The notes: generated by a model not told the origin, from the sequence alone. Positions 22,390-33,390 are shown, counted from the stretch's first letter. The stretch is 64,000 nucleotides of DNA from Coptis chinensis (GCA_015680905.1 CM027378.1:1240001-1304000); one strand, 5' to 3'. Made by a program: numbers and translations.

Positions 22390-22530
22390 ATAGTAGTTAT
22401 GAACAAATATTGTTCATACCACTAAACTGGCTATGAACAATCATTGTTCATACCCCCAAATAGGAATGAACACTGAATGTTCATAGTTCAATAAGAGTAT
22501 GACCATTGATTGTTCATGGTCCAAATTTCA
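22390..22530. repeat. Palindromic minisatellite, cluster 4
   Basis: Four TATGAACA/TGTTCATA units, one of which supplies the codons MTIDCSW at the start of the following open frame. The matching unit at 22155-22180 supplies MNIDCSW in the first duplicate. A single unit also lies at ~21605. Confidence 0.75.
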
Positions 22531-23035
22531 AACACTAATTGTTGATGCTGAACTTTATCAGGTAATTGTTGATGCCGAAGCTATAACAAATGAGGAAATA
22601 GCATTGCTACAGAACATATCCAGTGACGTTGTACCCTCTGATCAAGAAATGATTGTCCAGCCTACGACTGAAGAAGATGATGAGGCCATGTCAATAAGAC
22701 TGGAGAACCAAATTTTGAGGGAGAAGGTCAACACACTCGAACAAGACCTTCTGTTGTGCAAAGAAGAAATTGAACAATTGAAGGAAGAGTTGAGGGAGAA
22801 GGTCAACACACTTGAACAAGAACTTCTTTTGTGCAAAGAAGAAAATGAAAAGTTGAAGGAAGAGTTGAAAAAGAAGGTCAACACACTCGAACAAGACATT
22901 CAGTTGTGGAAAGAAGAAAATGAAAAGTTCAAGGAAGAGTTGAGGGAGAAGGTCAATACACTTGAACAAAAACCTAAATTGAGACTTCTAGACCTATTTC
23001 ATCATCGAAAGGGTATCAAACATTTATTATCATAA
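22499..23035 (+). CDS. Coiled-coil exon with 25-residue tandem repeat
   Basis: Open for 178 codons. From ~22711 a 75-bp unit repeats three times plus a fourth partial: (R/K)(E/K)KVNTLEQ(D/E)..L.KEE.E..KEEL. The 25-residue period is 7+7+11 residues, compatible with an unbroken left-handed coil with a hendecad. The unit is Glu/Lys-rich and would be fully helical. It probably forms the C-terminal tail of the DUF1985-like protein. Translation ends at HHRKGIKHLLS, close to where Athila sequence begins (~23045), so the original C-terminus may have been cut off. The true start is probably an acceptor near 22561 rather than the ATG at 22499. Confidence 0.55.
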   Translation: MTIDCSWSKFQTLIVDAELYQVIVDAEAITNEEIALLQNISSDVVPSDQEMIVQPTTEEDDEAMSIRLENQILREKVNTLEQDLLLCKEEIEQLKEELREKVNTLEQELLLCKEENEKLKEELKKKVNTLEQDIQLWKEENEKFKEELREKVNTLEQKPKLRLLDLFHHRKGIKHLLS

Positions 23036-23439
23036 GAATCCCATAGTTGAAATCTAGAACACCATTTTTTTTTTAAACAAAAATCATACACATCAAAGAG
23101 AAAATTTTAAATCTCAACACCCCCAAACCTAAATGAAACATTGTCCCCAATGTTGAAAACTAAGCCACCAAAATGACAATAATGATGTTAAGGACAAAAT
23201 GAACGTAATCTTGGAAAGAGAGAAATTAAAACATTTTACCTTGTTTGATGCTTATTTACTAATCACATTTCCTGCCAATAAGAATGAAAGCACAAGGAAA
23301 TGCAACTATACTACAACGATTTTATATACAAGTGCACCCCCAAACCTAGAGTTTGGAATAGGTATAATACTTTGGGTTGCCTCCTAAAAATCGCTAAGGT
23401 TTACGTCGTCAGCCCGACATAACGGTGATCAAAGAGATG

Positions 23440-24794
23440 ATCAATCTTGATAGACAGGATCTTCCAGAAGTACTTCCTCTACTTCTGGGGAACATAACTC
23501 CAAAAATGGCTTCAAAGGTTGACCATTGACTTTAAAAGTACTACCATCTTTTGGGTTCTCAACTGTAATTGCTCCATAAGGAGTGACATGCATGTGTGAC
23601 TATGAAAGAACCAGACCAACGAGTTTTCAATTTCCCAGGGAACAAATGAAGACGGGAATTATAAAGTAAAACTTTTTGACCAACGAAAAATTTATTTCTC
23701 ATGATTTGGTTATCGTGCACCCTCTTCATATTGGCTTTGTACTTTTTAGAGAGGTCATATGCATCATTCCTAAGCTCCTCGAGCTCATTCAATTGCAACT
23801 TCCTATGGTCGCCAGCCTTAACAAGGTCAAAATTAAGGCTTTTTACGGCCCAATAGGCTTTATACTCTAACTCTACAGGCAAATGACAAGGCTTACCAAA
23901 GACTAGACGATAATGTGACATACCAATGGGTGTTTTGAAAGCAGTTCTGTAGGCCCAAAGTGAATTAGGGAGTCTTAAACTCCAATTTTTCCTATCTGGT
24001 TGGACCGTCTTTTCAAGGATTTGCTTAATTTCCCTATTGGAGACCTCGGCCTGGCCATTGGTCTGGGGGTGGTAAGGTAAGGCAACCTTGTGAGTAACCC
24101 CATATTTCTTCGTTAAACTTTCAAAAGCCTTGTTGCAAAAGTGTTTTCCTTCATCACTAAATCTAGCAAAAATGTGTTCCCTTAGAAAATTGACAACAAC
24201 TCTGTGGTCATTGGTCCTACATGCAATAGCCTCAATCCACTTTGAGACATAGTCAACTGCCACTAAAATGTACTCAAAGCCATGAGAGTTAGGAAAAGGT
24301 CCCATAAAGTCAATACCCTACACATCAAAAACTGCCACAATCAGAATAGGGGTAAGAGGCATCATGTGTCTACGAGACATACGCCCTAGGTGTTGACATT
24401 TACTACATGCTTGACAGTAAGTATGGGCATCATGAAATAATAAAGGCCAATAAAATCCGCATTGCAACACTTTTGCAGCGGTCTTTTTGGAGCCAAAATG
24501 GCCACCACATGCATGATCATGACAAAATGAGAGAATAGCTCTCTGTTCCCACTCAGGAATGCATCTACGTACTATCTGGTCTGGACAACACTTAAAGAGG
24601 TAGGGGTCATCCCAAACAAAATATTTGGCAGTGGCCAAAAACTTAGACCTGTCGTGCTTACTCCAATGATTGGGTAATTGAGTGGTGACAAGGAAGTTCA
24701 CTATGTCAGCATACCATGGGGTCTGGGCAACAGCCATCAAGTGCTCATCAGGAAAACTCTCAGAAATAGGCCAGTTTTCAATGGCCTTAGTCAT
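23440..24794 (-). pseudogene. Athila-like integrase
   Basis: The 24794-24318 frame has the zinc-binding HHCC region (CHDHACGGHFG ... CQACSKC). The 24305-23559 frame has the catalytic core: D in VAVDYVSKW, a second D in SDEGKHFCN and E in [11 protein letters not shown]. About six residues usual before SDEG are missing. The GPF tail continues out of frame as [20 protein letters not shown] to ~23440. A stop separates zinc and core regions (~24310). It is dead as a single ORF. Confidence 0.85.
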
Positions 24795-25260
24795 TAGCCT
24801 AAACAGATGATCGGCAACTACATTTTCAGTTCCTTTTTTATCACGAATCTCAAGATCAAACTCCTACATCAACAAGATCCATCGGATCAATCGTGGTTTG
24901 GCATCCTTCTTAGAAAGAAGATGCCTTAAAGCCGCATGATCAGAGTAAACAATCACTTTGGAACCAATCAAATAGTGTCAAAACTTATCAAAAGCAAAAA
25001 CAATTGCTAACAACTCTTTCTCGGTGGTTGAGTAGTTAAGTTGGGCATCATTGAGAGTTCTACTAGCATAATAGATGACGTGAGAGAGTTTATCAACCTT
25101 TTGACCTAAGACTGCACCAACCGCGTAATCATAAGCATCACACATCAACTCAAAAGGGAGTGACCAGTTAGGTGGTCGAATGATGGGTGCAGTGGTCAAA
25201 GCATTTTTCAGATAGTCAAAAGCTTTGTTACAAGCCTCAGTGAAATCAAAAGGAGCATCC
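24790..25260 (-). pseudogene. Athila-like RNase H
   Basis: Residues FELMCDAYDYAVGAVLGQ (catalytic D) and LNYSTTEKELLAIVFAFDKF (catalytic E) are in the 25199-24978 frame. [20 protein letters not shown] (catalytic D) and NVVADHLFRL follow after a stop, with another stop in IRWILLM*EFDLEIRD. Motif order is complete; two nonsense codons break it. Confidence 0.8.
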
Positions 25261-26240
25261 TTAGCAAATAAGTTACTCAGAGGCCTAGCGATTTGACTAA
25301 AGTCCTTTATGAACCGACGATAAAAACCCGCATGCCCTAAAAATGATCTAACATCTTTAACAGCTTGGGAATGGGTAGAGTAGAAATTACATCAATTTTA
25401 GACTTGTCAACTTGGATACCCTCACTAGAAACAACGTGACCCAAGACAATGCCTTTCTTCACCATGAAGTGCCATTTCTCCCAATTAAGGACTAAAATTT
25501 TCTCCTCACATCTTCCTAAGACAAGACTCAGATGGTTCAAGCAATCATCAAAAGAAGAACCAAAGATAGAGAAGTCATCCATGAAAACTTCTAAAAACCT
25601 CTCTACCATGTTAGAAAAGATACTAACCATACACCTTTGAAAAGTCGCAGGTGCATTACAAAGCCCGAAAGGCATGCGTCGATAAGCAAATGTACCAAAA
25701 GGACAAGTAAAGGTAGTTTTTTCTTGGTCTTCTGGGGCTATAACAATCTGAAAGTAACCTAAGAAACCATCTAAGAAACAATAGAAAGCATGACCAGCTA
25801 ATCTATCCAACATCTGATCAATAACTGGGAGAGGAAAATGATATTTTCTTGTTTGTGCATTAAGCTTCCTAAAATGAATGCACATTCTTCATCCGGTTTG
25901 AACTCTGGTAGGGACCAACTCATTCTTATCATTTGGGACAACAGTTATCCCAGATTTCTTGGGTACAACTTGTACAGGGCTATAACCCACTGGCTATCTG
26001 AGATGGGGTAGATGATACTTGCATCTAAGAGCTTCAAAACTTCAGCTCGGACTACCTCCTTCATGTGTGGGTTCAATCTCCTCTGGGATTCTCTAGAAGT
26101 TTTAGCATTATCTTCCAAGTGAATTTTATGTTGAATCACTAAAGGATTAATACCTTTGATATCACTAAGGGACCAACCAATGGCAGACTTATGCTTTTTC
26201 AAAACTTCAACTAACAAGATCTCTTGTTCATCTGATAGAT
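25260..26240 (-). pseudogene. Athila-like reverse transcriptase
   Basis: Upstream part: HKSAIGWSLSDIKGI and LNPHMKEVVRAEVLKLLDA (26240-26000). After a frame break the main part (25885-25337) holds KYHFPLPVIDQMLDRLAGHA, a domain-A region with D in FLDGFLGYFQI, the MPFGLCNAPATFQR block and the catalytic VFMDDFSIFG. The usual second motif after VVSSEGIQVDKSKI is followed by a frame break near 25337, with SFLGHAGFYRRFIKDF continuing in another frame. Confidence 0.85.
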
Positions 26241-26619
26241 CCGAGGCAACAATAACAAGGTATGTCTCATTAGGTCCTAAGAAAACATACTTGAGTTCAG
26301 CTGGCAAAGGTTTAAGTTCTGGGCTTGATGGTGAAGGAGTAGAAGCAACATTGGGCTCACTACTAGGCTCAACCTTGGAATCAACACTCAAAATTGTTTC
26401 GGGAATAGGAAGGTGGAGTGGTTCTACCTTAGCTTTCCAGTTTTTGGTCTCTAGAATAGGTGTAGAATCTAATAACTCATTCACAATAGTAATAAATCCA
26501 TCTATGTCAAAGTCACAAGCAAAATGGGTTAAACAGGCTTCTAATGGGTCATCCACTTGTGGGGTAGGGGCCAAACTATTGAGGAGACAAACTTCACCAA
26601 TATCCTCATCATCACTGTG

Positions 26620-27010
26620 TTTCTTCATAAGGTGGAAAACATTCACATCTGTAGACATATTCCCAAAGGACATCTTCATCTCACCATTTCTACAGTTTAT
26701 CAAGGCATTGGCTGTGGCTAGAAATGGTTGGCCTAAAATGATTGGAATTCTATTATCTATCAACTCATGAGTATCCAAAACTATGAAGTCTACAGGGTAG
26801 TAGAAGTCAGCTACTTTGACTAAGACGTCCTCAACTATACCACACAGAATCTTAACAGACCGGTCTGCTAATTGCAAGGTGACTCTTGTGGGCTTTAAAT
26901 CTTGTAGGCCTAACTCCTGATAAACATAATAAGGTAACAGGTTGACACTAGCACCAAGATCTAACAGAGCATTGCCCTTGAACTTGTCTCCAATGTGGTA
27001 AGAGACTGTA
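26620..27010 (-). pseudogene. Athila-like protease
   Basis: Reading frame from ~27005: KFKGNALLDLGASVNLLPYY places the active site as DLGA, the variant usual in Athila, then VTLQLADRSVK, VDFIVLDT and PIILGQPFLATANALI with the flap and second-half glycine. The frame is open into the RT linker to ~25945. The C-terminal end of the domain is not sharp. Confidence 0.8.
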
Positions 27011-27045
27011 GGGTTCCCAGGGTCTTTAAGCTTAACTGTGGTTTT

Positions 27046-28954
27046 CTAGTGGATTAAGGATGTGGCTTGAGTAGGAAGAAAGGCTTGCTTAGGGACATGG
27101 GTGTTCCTCTTAATAGTGCACAAGTCTTTCACAAATTTCGTGTAGGATGGGATCTGCTGAATTGCACTGAAAAAGGGAATATTAATGCTCATATTTTTTA
27201 AAACCTCCATAATCTCAGAAAACTGTTTATCCTTCTTATTTTTAGCAAGTCGCTCTGGGAAAGGGGCTTTTGGCACGACAGTTCTAATCTGGGACTCTGG
27301 CTTAGTCTGGGAGTCATCTGGCTTTCACTTGGTATCCTAACCTGATTGTCAATTTGTTTCCCTGATCTTAGTGTTGTGACTACTTTCATCTCCCTAGGAA
27401 AAGTATTATCTTGAGAACTTGAAACTTCAAAGGCATTTTCCTTGGTGTTCCCCTTTGGGTTAGCTAATGGTTGACTTGGGAACGTTCCTTTCTCTCTAGC
27501 GGCTACAAGGTTAATGAGTTGACTAATCTGGTTAGACTGTTAGCTTACTTGTTGTTCAAGCTTATGGAAGGCTTCTTCCCATGGTTGTCTTTGTTGTTGT
27601 TGGGATGGAACATATTGGGAACTAGAAGATGGGTTGTACTGGCCTGGGTTCATCTGCTGGTTCATGGGGAATTGGTTTTGTTGCCTACCTTGGTTGTTAC
27701 TAGAAAAGCTTGGTGGACCTAACTGTTGGTTTTGGGGCAAATTCTGTCTCCAAGAGAAGTTAGGGTGGTTTCTCCAATCCTTGTTGTATGTTGGACTAAA
27801 AGCTCTTGGGGGTGTTCTCCTAAAATCATTAAAGGCACACACTTGTTTCATGGTGGATTCACATTGGTGAACAAAGATGGGACATGAATGGGCAGTGTGG
27901 TCTGGACCTGAACAAATTGTGCACGGAAAAGTGTTTGGTTCATTGTGCACACTCATCACGGAACTAGAAGCAGATGTCACTTGTTGACTTTGGGCCTTAT
28001 TAGATGTTAAGGCAAAAGCATCAAACTGCTTAGTCAAATTGTTCAGACTATCCAACACAGTTTTGAGTTTGTCGGGATCTCTCTTCACTTCGTACATGCC
28101 TCCTTTCCTAGGTTCACTAGTCTGTCTCTCGTAGATTGGGGTGGTACTAGTACTAATACCCCACTGTTGTGAATCCTCAGCTAAGTCTTGGAGGAATGTG
28201 AATGCCTCTGATCCGGTCAAATAAGTGAACTTTCCCTTGTGCATGGATTGGATCATTTGGCATTGATCTTGCAAAAGTCCGTTAGTGAAAAATTAGACTA
28301 ATTGCCACTTTTCATAACCATGGTGGGGACACTTCAAAAGGAGAGTGTAAAAGCGGTCCCAACACTCATAGTAATGCTCGTCCTCAACTTGCTTAAAATC
28401 CATTATCGCCGCTCTCATCGCATTAGTTTTCGAAATGGGATAAAATTGTCCCATGAACTTTTTCAATAGCTCATCCCAGGTGCTAATGGGCTTGTCCGGG
28501 AAAGAATTAAGCCACAAAAGGGCTTTGTCCGAAAGGGAGAATGGAAAAGCCTCAACTTCACATTGTTCTCATCCAAATTTTGATTTTTAAAAGTACCACA
28601 AATGTTGAGAAAGTTGATTATATGGGCATATGGATCTTCATTATCCAAGCCATGAAACTAGAGCTGAGCAAGCATATTAATGATGGGTGGCCTAATCTCA
28701 AATTAAGCCGCCTCCACGGGTGGGTAATTGATGCTTGAGGGTAGGTTTGAAGCAATAGGGGCAAAGTAGTCCCTTAGTTGCTTTTCAGCTGGTTGATTAT
28801 TTGCAGCCATGGTGAATGGTCTTGGGCTGACTGGTGGAGAGAAACTTTTGATTGTGGGAGAAAAAGGTGGATTTCGCTCAGACTTACCGTATGGAGTCCA
28901 AGATCGAGTTAGCCGTTTGTTAACTCGTTTCCAACGAGGCATAAACGAATGCAA
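27046..28954 (-). pseudogene. Athila-like gag with zinc knuckle
   Basis: The frame starts around 28954 and shifts several times (28703, 28648, 28517, 28274). FLNICGTFKNQNLDENNVKL, PFSLSDKALLWLNSFP-like and STWDELLKKFMGQFYP mark the capsid-like region. CTICSGPDHTAHSC (27.9 kb) is a CX2CX4HX4C knuckle. A Gln/Asn/Pro-rich linker follows to ~27540, then LRSGKQIDNQ (27.37 kb) leads into protease. At least four frame breaks. Confidence 0.75.
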
Positions 28955-28999
28955 ATTCTAACTTATATGCACACACACTTCCTAAACATTCACCTAGCA

Positions 29000-31280
29000 A
29001 ACAATTTTTTTTTTTAGATGCACAATACAAATGCCAAGCAAAATGCAATAAATCATAAAGTCTGACTGAAAGGGTCTACACTTGAATCTCCGTCAAGGGA
29101 GTTTGTGTTCCTACCAAGAGCAGGGGTCTCGCCTGGGCTTTACCACTATGAATAACTGCTCACACCCACAAGGTGGTCAATGGTAACTCCAGTGGGGCTA
29201 TGCGTACTCTAAGTTCACTGAACTTTCCGCATTCCACTGAAATTTTTTGGCGGTTGCACCAGTAGTCACCGAAGTGAAATCATGTGTTCCAAGAACTTGA
29301 AAAATGTTTACATCCAACAGTGGGGTTTTCCCGGCACTCTACCCTTTAGTTGAACACCGATCTAATTATTTGGCTCTAATCTTTGTCAAATTTTAAGTCC
29401 AGGTCAAAAACTCAAACAAGTCAGAATTAGGTGATCACTTGTAGGCTGGGTCTGCCTTTAGTTAAATTGGAAATTTAAATTGACTCGCGAAATTTAAAAT
29501 ACCCAGCACACAATATGCATTTGAACACAAAAAGAACTCCTCTGACAGGGGATTTGAGGAGGGCTATTAAAAAGAACAGTGGCAAGTTAGAGTCGAGCCA
29601 CACCTTGAAATGGAGAAATTCAAGCGAAGAGAATTAATGAACCAATTACTAACTAGATTGATTTTAAAACAATTTTTGGATTTTTGATTTTATCATAAAT
29701 AATTTAATCTAAGAATGAAAATTTAATTTCTAAATATTTTAACTAATTTAACTAAATAATTGTTGTTCAAGAAATTAATGAATGAAGAAATCCTAATGGT
29801 GAAAGACTTCAACCCTAATTAAAGAAAATATAACTTTTATATTTCCAAATGTTCATTCTCCAATATTAAAACTACATCAAACTACGACCCTTGCCAAAAG
29901 TTCGATGAATAATTTTCAATTAATGATTTTCAATTAAAACAACATTTATAGACGCTAGTCTCATTTTAATTTCTAAGATATATATGTCCTCCAATTCTTC
30001 TAGCATTGATATTTTCGCTATCTAAGCATGGAAAATCACTTCATAGAAAAATGTATTAACCATCAAGGATAGTAAATTAAACAATAGTGAATCATGCTCT
30101 AATTAATATAAAGAAATAAATGAACTATGAGAAATACCCCAAAGTGGTGATAGAACTCATGAAAACTTGTCTCAATATATTAAATAAGAAGAACATCATT
30201 GGAACGCATTAAACACAAAATAAATATTGGAGAATTGAAACATATAGAAATATAAAAGTTAATCTAACTCTTCATGTTGGGGTATTCATCTTCCACCATT
30301 AGGGTGGAGATTTTAGCCCGACATGCTTAAAGAATGCATAAAGGAATAGAGTAAAGTAACCATTGAAACTTGAACCGATTCCTTTATTGAATTGTACGTC
30401 GAGAGCAAATTGTACACACTCCAAAACTCTTCCTCACTATGTAACAAAGGGAACAAAAGATAAAACTAGCCTAACACTGTGATGTATTTTTCTTCTCCTA
30501 ACTTCGATGCTTTCAATGTAAATTCTCTTCTCTATTTATAGCTTCTACAAAGAATATCTTGGTGCATAATATCTTCACATGAAATGGAAACAATCTTTGT
30601 GATATGGAAAGAGAATATAAGATAAAGAAATTTTGGAAATGGAATATAGAAGAGATATTATCAAGGCATGATAAGGGAAGGAAATATAAATTGGTAATCA
30701 AATAAAGGATGAAGTAGAATGATATGGTTTTGAATTAGGAATGGAGTGATTGGCAAGAATATGGAGGATATGGTGGAATATATATGGTGGCAAAAATATA
30801 AGGTATTAAGGAATGATTTGATGTGATAAAATTAAGGGAATAAAGGATTAATGGAAATGGGGATATTTAATTGGGTGAAAATGGTAAGGATATATAGTGG
30901 TAGTTGTGATTATCCTTTCTTGATTTTCTTCCATAATTATCAATTCTCTAACATTTCCTTCCATTCTTGATAGCAGAATTTATTCCATGAGCTCTCAGTT
31001 ATTGATTCTTTAAGTGATCCTCTTTGGTTTATGGGATCGGGCTTTGATCGGGCTTTGACCACCATCTTTATTTCCTATAAAAAAAAAATTAAACCAAATT
31101 AAGAAAACATATTTTGCATGGGATTTTTCCAAAGACATGCACATATATGTAAATAAACCTTTATGACCAAAAAATGTGCATAATGCCATGGAATAAAGCA
31201 AATGTATGGTTTTACATTAAAAATACGCAATTAATCATAAATGATATTATAAAGTGCCTATAAAACTATATATAAAATAT
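29000..31280 (-). other. Probable leader and 5' LTR of the Athila-like element
   Basis: Non-coding, ~2.2 kb upstream of gag. On the minus strand a TATA box (GCTATAAATAG) lies at ~30540. A stem CTTCCACC-ATTA-GGGTGGAG lies at ~30293-30315 within a longer imperfect palindrome, CATGTTGGGG...CCCGACATG. I could not find an intact Athila primer site (tRNA-Asp type) or a second LTR, so ends are not given. Confidence 0.35.
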
Positions 31281-31286
31281 ACCATT

Positions 31287-31530
31287 TTAGGCAATTATCA
31301 GCATGCCTTTCATGCAATGCCAACAATAAATAAAATTATATCGATTATTGTTCATGTTAGCCCAAGCACGATATGTTTCTCTAACAAGAAGTTTATCAAC
31401 AATAATTGTTTTGGATTTACCTGTATATCTATGCTTTGAAAAATATTCTTCAACTAAGTGAATCCAATAATCAATATGATATTGACCTTCAAAGTATAGA
31501 AACTTGAATTTTGGATGGAGTACGTTGAAA
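31287..31530 (-). pseudogene. Gag fragment of another LTR retrotransposon
   Basis: Residues HPKFKFLYFEGQYHIDYWIH then LVEEYFSKHR and DKLLVRETYRAWANMN follow the Ty3-type Retrotrans_gag pattern (P.F.G..P..W......YF......K......L.G.A..W). It lies ~500 bases downstream of a minus-oriented primer site and LTR, in the same orientation. Confidence 0.5.
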
Positions 31531-32051
31531 ACCATTGCATTGATCTTCCTTGAATTTTGTATGATCACGAACAAGATCTCCATGGAGACGAGGTTGAGTG
31601 ACAAGAGCATTAAAAATCATGATGTCACTCTTAGTGTACCATAAATCAAGATGTGATAATAAGGAATGGGTAGAAGAACTCAGCTTTATTTGTTTTTCTT
31701 GTCAAACTTGAAATCTGTCTAAAATTGACACCTTAGACAAAAACTGATGTATCTTTTTACTCCGATATCGAAACGTGTATCCATTTTTTTTTCTTAAAAA
31801 CTAGATTCAACAAGCTTCGTTTTGATATATGGATCGCAATCTAATTCAAAGTATTCCGATCTGGAGATGTTTTCAAAGACGGCATTTTATTTTTTGTGGT
31901 GAAGATGTAAATGATGAAAATTTTTAAGTGAGTTGAAGGTGAAAGTGAACGGAAGCGATTTGATGATGAAAAAAACTAATGGTGATGAGGTGGTGGGCAA
32001 ATAAAAATAGGGTGGTGATTGATCATTTTCTAGATGGGAATCGAGAAAGTG

Positions 32052-32069
32052 TGGCTCTGAATACCAATA
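32052..32069 (-). other. Primer-binding site, tRNA-iMet type
   Basis: On the minus strand the sequence is TGGTATTCAGAGCCAC, the iMet primer site with one inserted T, directly adjacent to the LTR end. Confidence 0.75.
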
Positions 32070-32070
32070 A

Positions 32071-32447
32071 TGTAGAACAATGTAGAGATTTAAAAGAAAG
32101 AGATACGAAAATCTCGATTAGAAGAGAAGTGAAGAAGAAAGATAAGAGATTTAGATGAACAAGAACAATAAGTAAGAAGAAGATGAAGATTTAGAGTAGA
32201 AACATAGATAATAACAAAGATAACTAAATTGAGAAATTTTTGAATAATAATCAAATCATAATAATCATAATGGGTTGGTTCACAAAATACTAGAGAAGAA
32301 GCCATATTTATAAATATGGTTTCTTGGACTCTAAGCAATACTAATTAAAAACTACTTCTAATTCTAATTATACACAAAATAAGAAATAACTTAACTGCTA
32401 ATTAAAACTCTTCTAAAACCAACTAGAGATAGCTATCCTATCCTACA
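32071..32447 (-). mobile_element. 5' LTR of a minus-strand LTR retrotransposon
   Basis: In minus orientation it starts TGTAGGATAG and ends TTGTTCTACA (TG...CA with 5-bp inverted ends), followed by two bases and the iMet primer site. A TATTTATAAATA box sits at ~32310 inside a 26-bp palindrome. With the gag fragment at 31.3-31.5 kb it defines a 5' end. The right-hand length (377 bp) rests on the TGTAG/CTACA match only. Confidence 0.65.
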
Positions 32448-32459
32448 TCATCACTTACA

Positions 32460-33100
32460 AGTTACCACATCTTGATCATCGTCATTCCTTTTTACTAGAT
32501 TGTTTAGCATTTGTGCACTCACTTCATCCGCTCATTTCATCGATCGTTTGGTCATATCCGCAATGGCCTAACCAAATTGTTACCATATTTCATTATTTCA
32601 AGATATATTGCTCTAGCAATGCAATGAGTAGATAGAATGGGGCTAATCAACCATGTATCTTACCTTACACATAAAATTTTGATAGAATTTGAACAATAAA
32701 TTTGTAATCTGTTGCAGCCAAAAATAAAAGCTCAACATGCAAATATCGGTTCACTGATTCGAGAAGGGTAGCAAAAGAATCTCTTTGTCGATCAGCTGAT
32801 CATAAAATAACCAAAAAGTATCTACCATATCGAAGACCAAGAGATGTCAATGGTATCTAAATTCGTAATGACTAGATTCATAATGGCTTTCTAATATTAG
32901 TAAAGCTCAGGAAAAACAATTCGCTGTTTGAAGTATACACCTACACCTACATTCGCTGAAAACATTGATCTCGGAACTTCCTCAACTGTCGGTTCTCTCA
33001 AAAAAATACAAGTAAGCCATGTCTTTAGGCGGGTTAATGGGTGCCCCAACATTGTCGTCATTGAAGATATCCCATGTCTTTTAGGAATTGAGTCTAATTA
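32460..33100. other. Intergenic, no supported feature
   Basis: Mixed AT-rich DNA with no ORF, terminal repeat or simple repeat of note. Confidence 0.5.
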
Positions 33101-33390
33101 GTGTTTCTAGGTGTTTTAGGCTATTTCTATTTTTGTGGTTATTTTAATTACGAATTTAATGTTTATATTTTGATTAGGGTTGGTTTTAGAATAGGTTTCT
33201 AATTTTGAAGTTGTAGGAAACTATAAATTGAGTTGTAGGCCATTGGCCATAGTTGGTGTTGGAGATTAATAAAATTTAAGTTTAGAGAAAGATTTTCTAT
33301 GTGTGAATTCTTGTGTGAGAGTGTGTTCTTCGCAAGGAACAAGGTTGTCGAACCCTAAAATCAACAAAGGTTTCGGAATTCGGTTCCAAA
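33100..33390 (+). other. LTR-like or promoter-like fragment
   Basis: A TATA-like ACTATAAATTG at ~33220 is followed by AATAAAATTT (~33268), then TTCTTCGCAAGGAACAAGG. The arrangement of T-rich U3, TATA and a short poly(A)-like signal is that of a small LTR. No terminal pair was found. Confidence 0.3.

Larger units (their letters stand above)
21837..22645 (+). repeat. Tandem duplication of an exon with flanking intron
   Basis: GATCAGGTAGATTTCAACCT and the following ~45 bases occur at ~21837 and ~22297. The stretch ATGAACACTGAATGTTMATAG ... GTTGATGCCGAAGCTATAAC ... GTACCCTCTGATCA occurs at 22123-22302 and again at 22465-22644 with few changes. The first unit is longer because it contains a 192-bp TIR repeat. 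The duplicated exon encodes VIVDAEAIT(D/N)EE then NISSDVVPSDQ. The unit boundaries include the palindromic ATGAACA repeat. Confidence 0.8.
23045..31280 (-). mobile_element. Athila-like Ty3/gypsy retrotransposon, broken
   Basis: Gag, protease, reverse transcriptase, RNase H and integrase lie in Ty3/gypsy order on the minus strand from ~28.95 to 23.44 kb, all with stops and frame breaks. The integrase style ([43 protein letters not shown]) is that of the Athila clade. The 3' leader (23045-23430) contains the ACCCCCAAACCTAAATGAAA and GTCGTCAGCCCGACATAAC words common next to such pol genes. No 3' LTR is found left of it. The right-hand 29.0-31.3 kb is the probable 5' leader and LTR. Boundaries are uncertain. 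Confidence 0.75.

Noticed and set aside
22642-22969. Minus-strand ORFs opposite the coiled coil
   Set aside because: Antisense shadows of the 75-bp repeat.
26156-26770. 204-codon plus-strand ORF
   Set aside because: Antisense to the Athila protease/RT frame, which has clear motifs; no domain on this strand.
29245-29265. TGGCGGTTGCACC resembling an Athila primer site
   Set aside because: It is on the plus strand, opposite to the pol genes, and matches the tRNA-Asp primer site too poorly.
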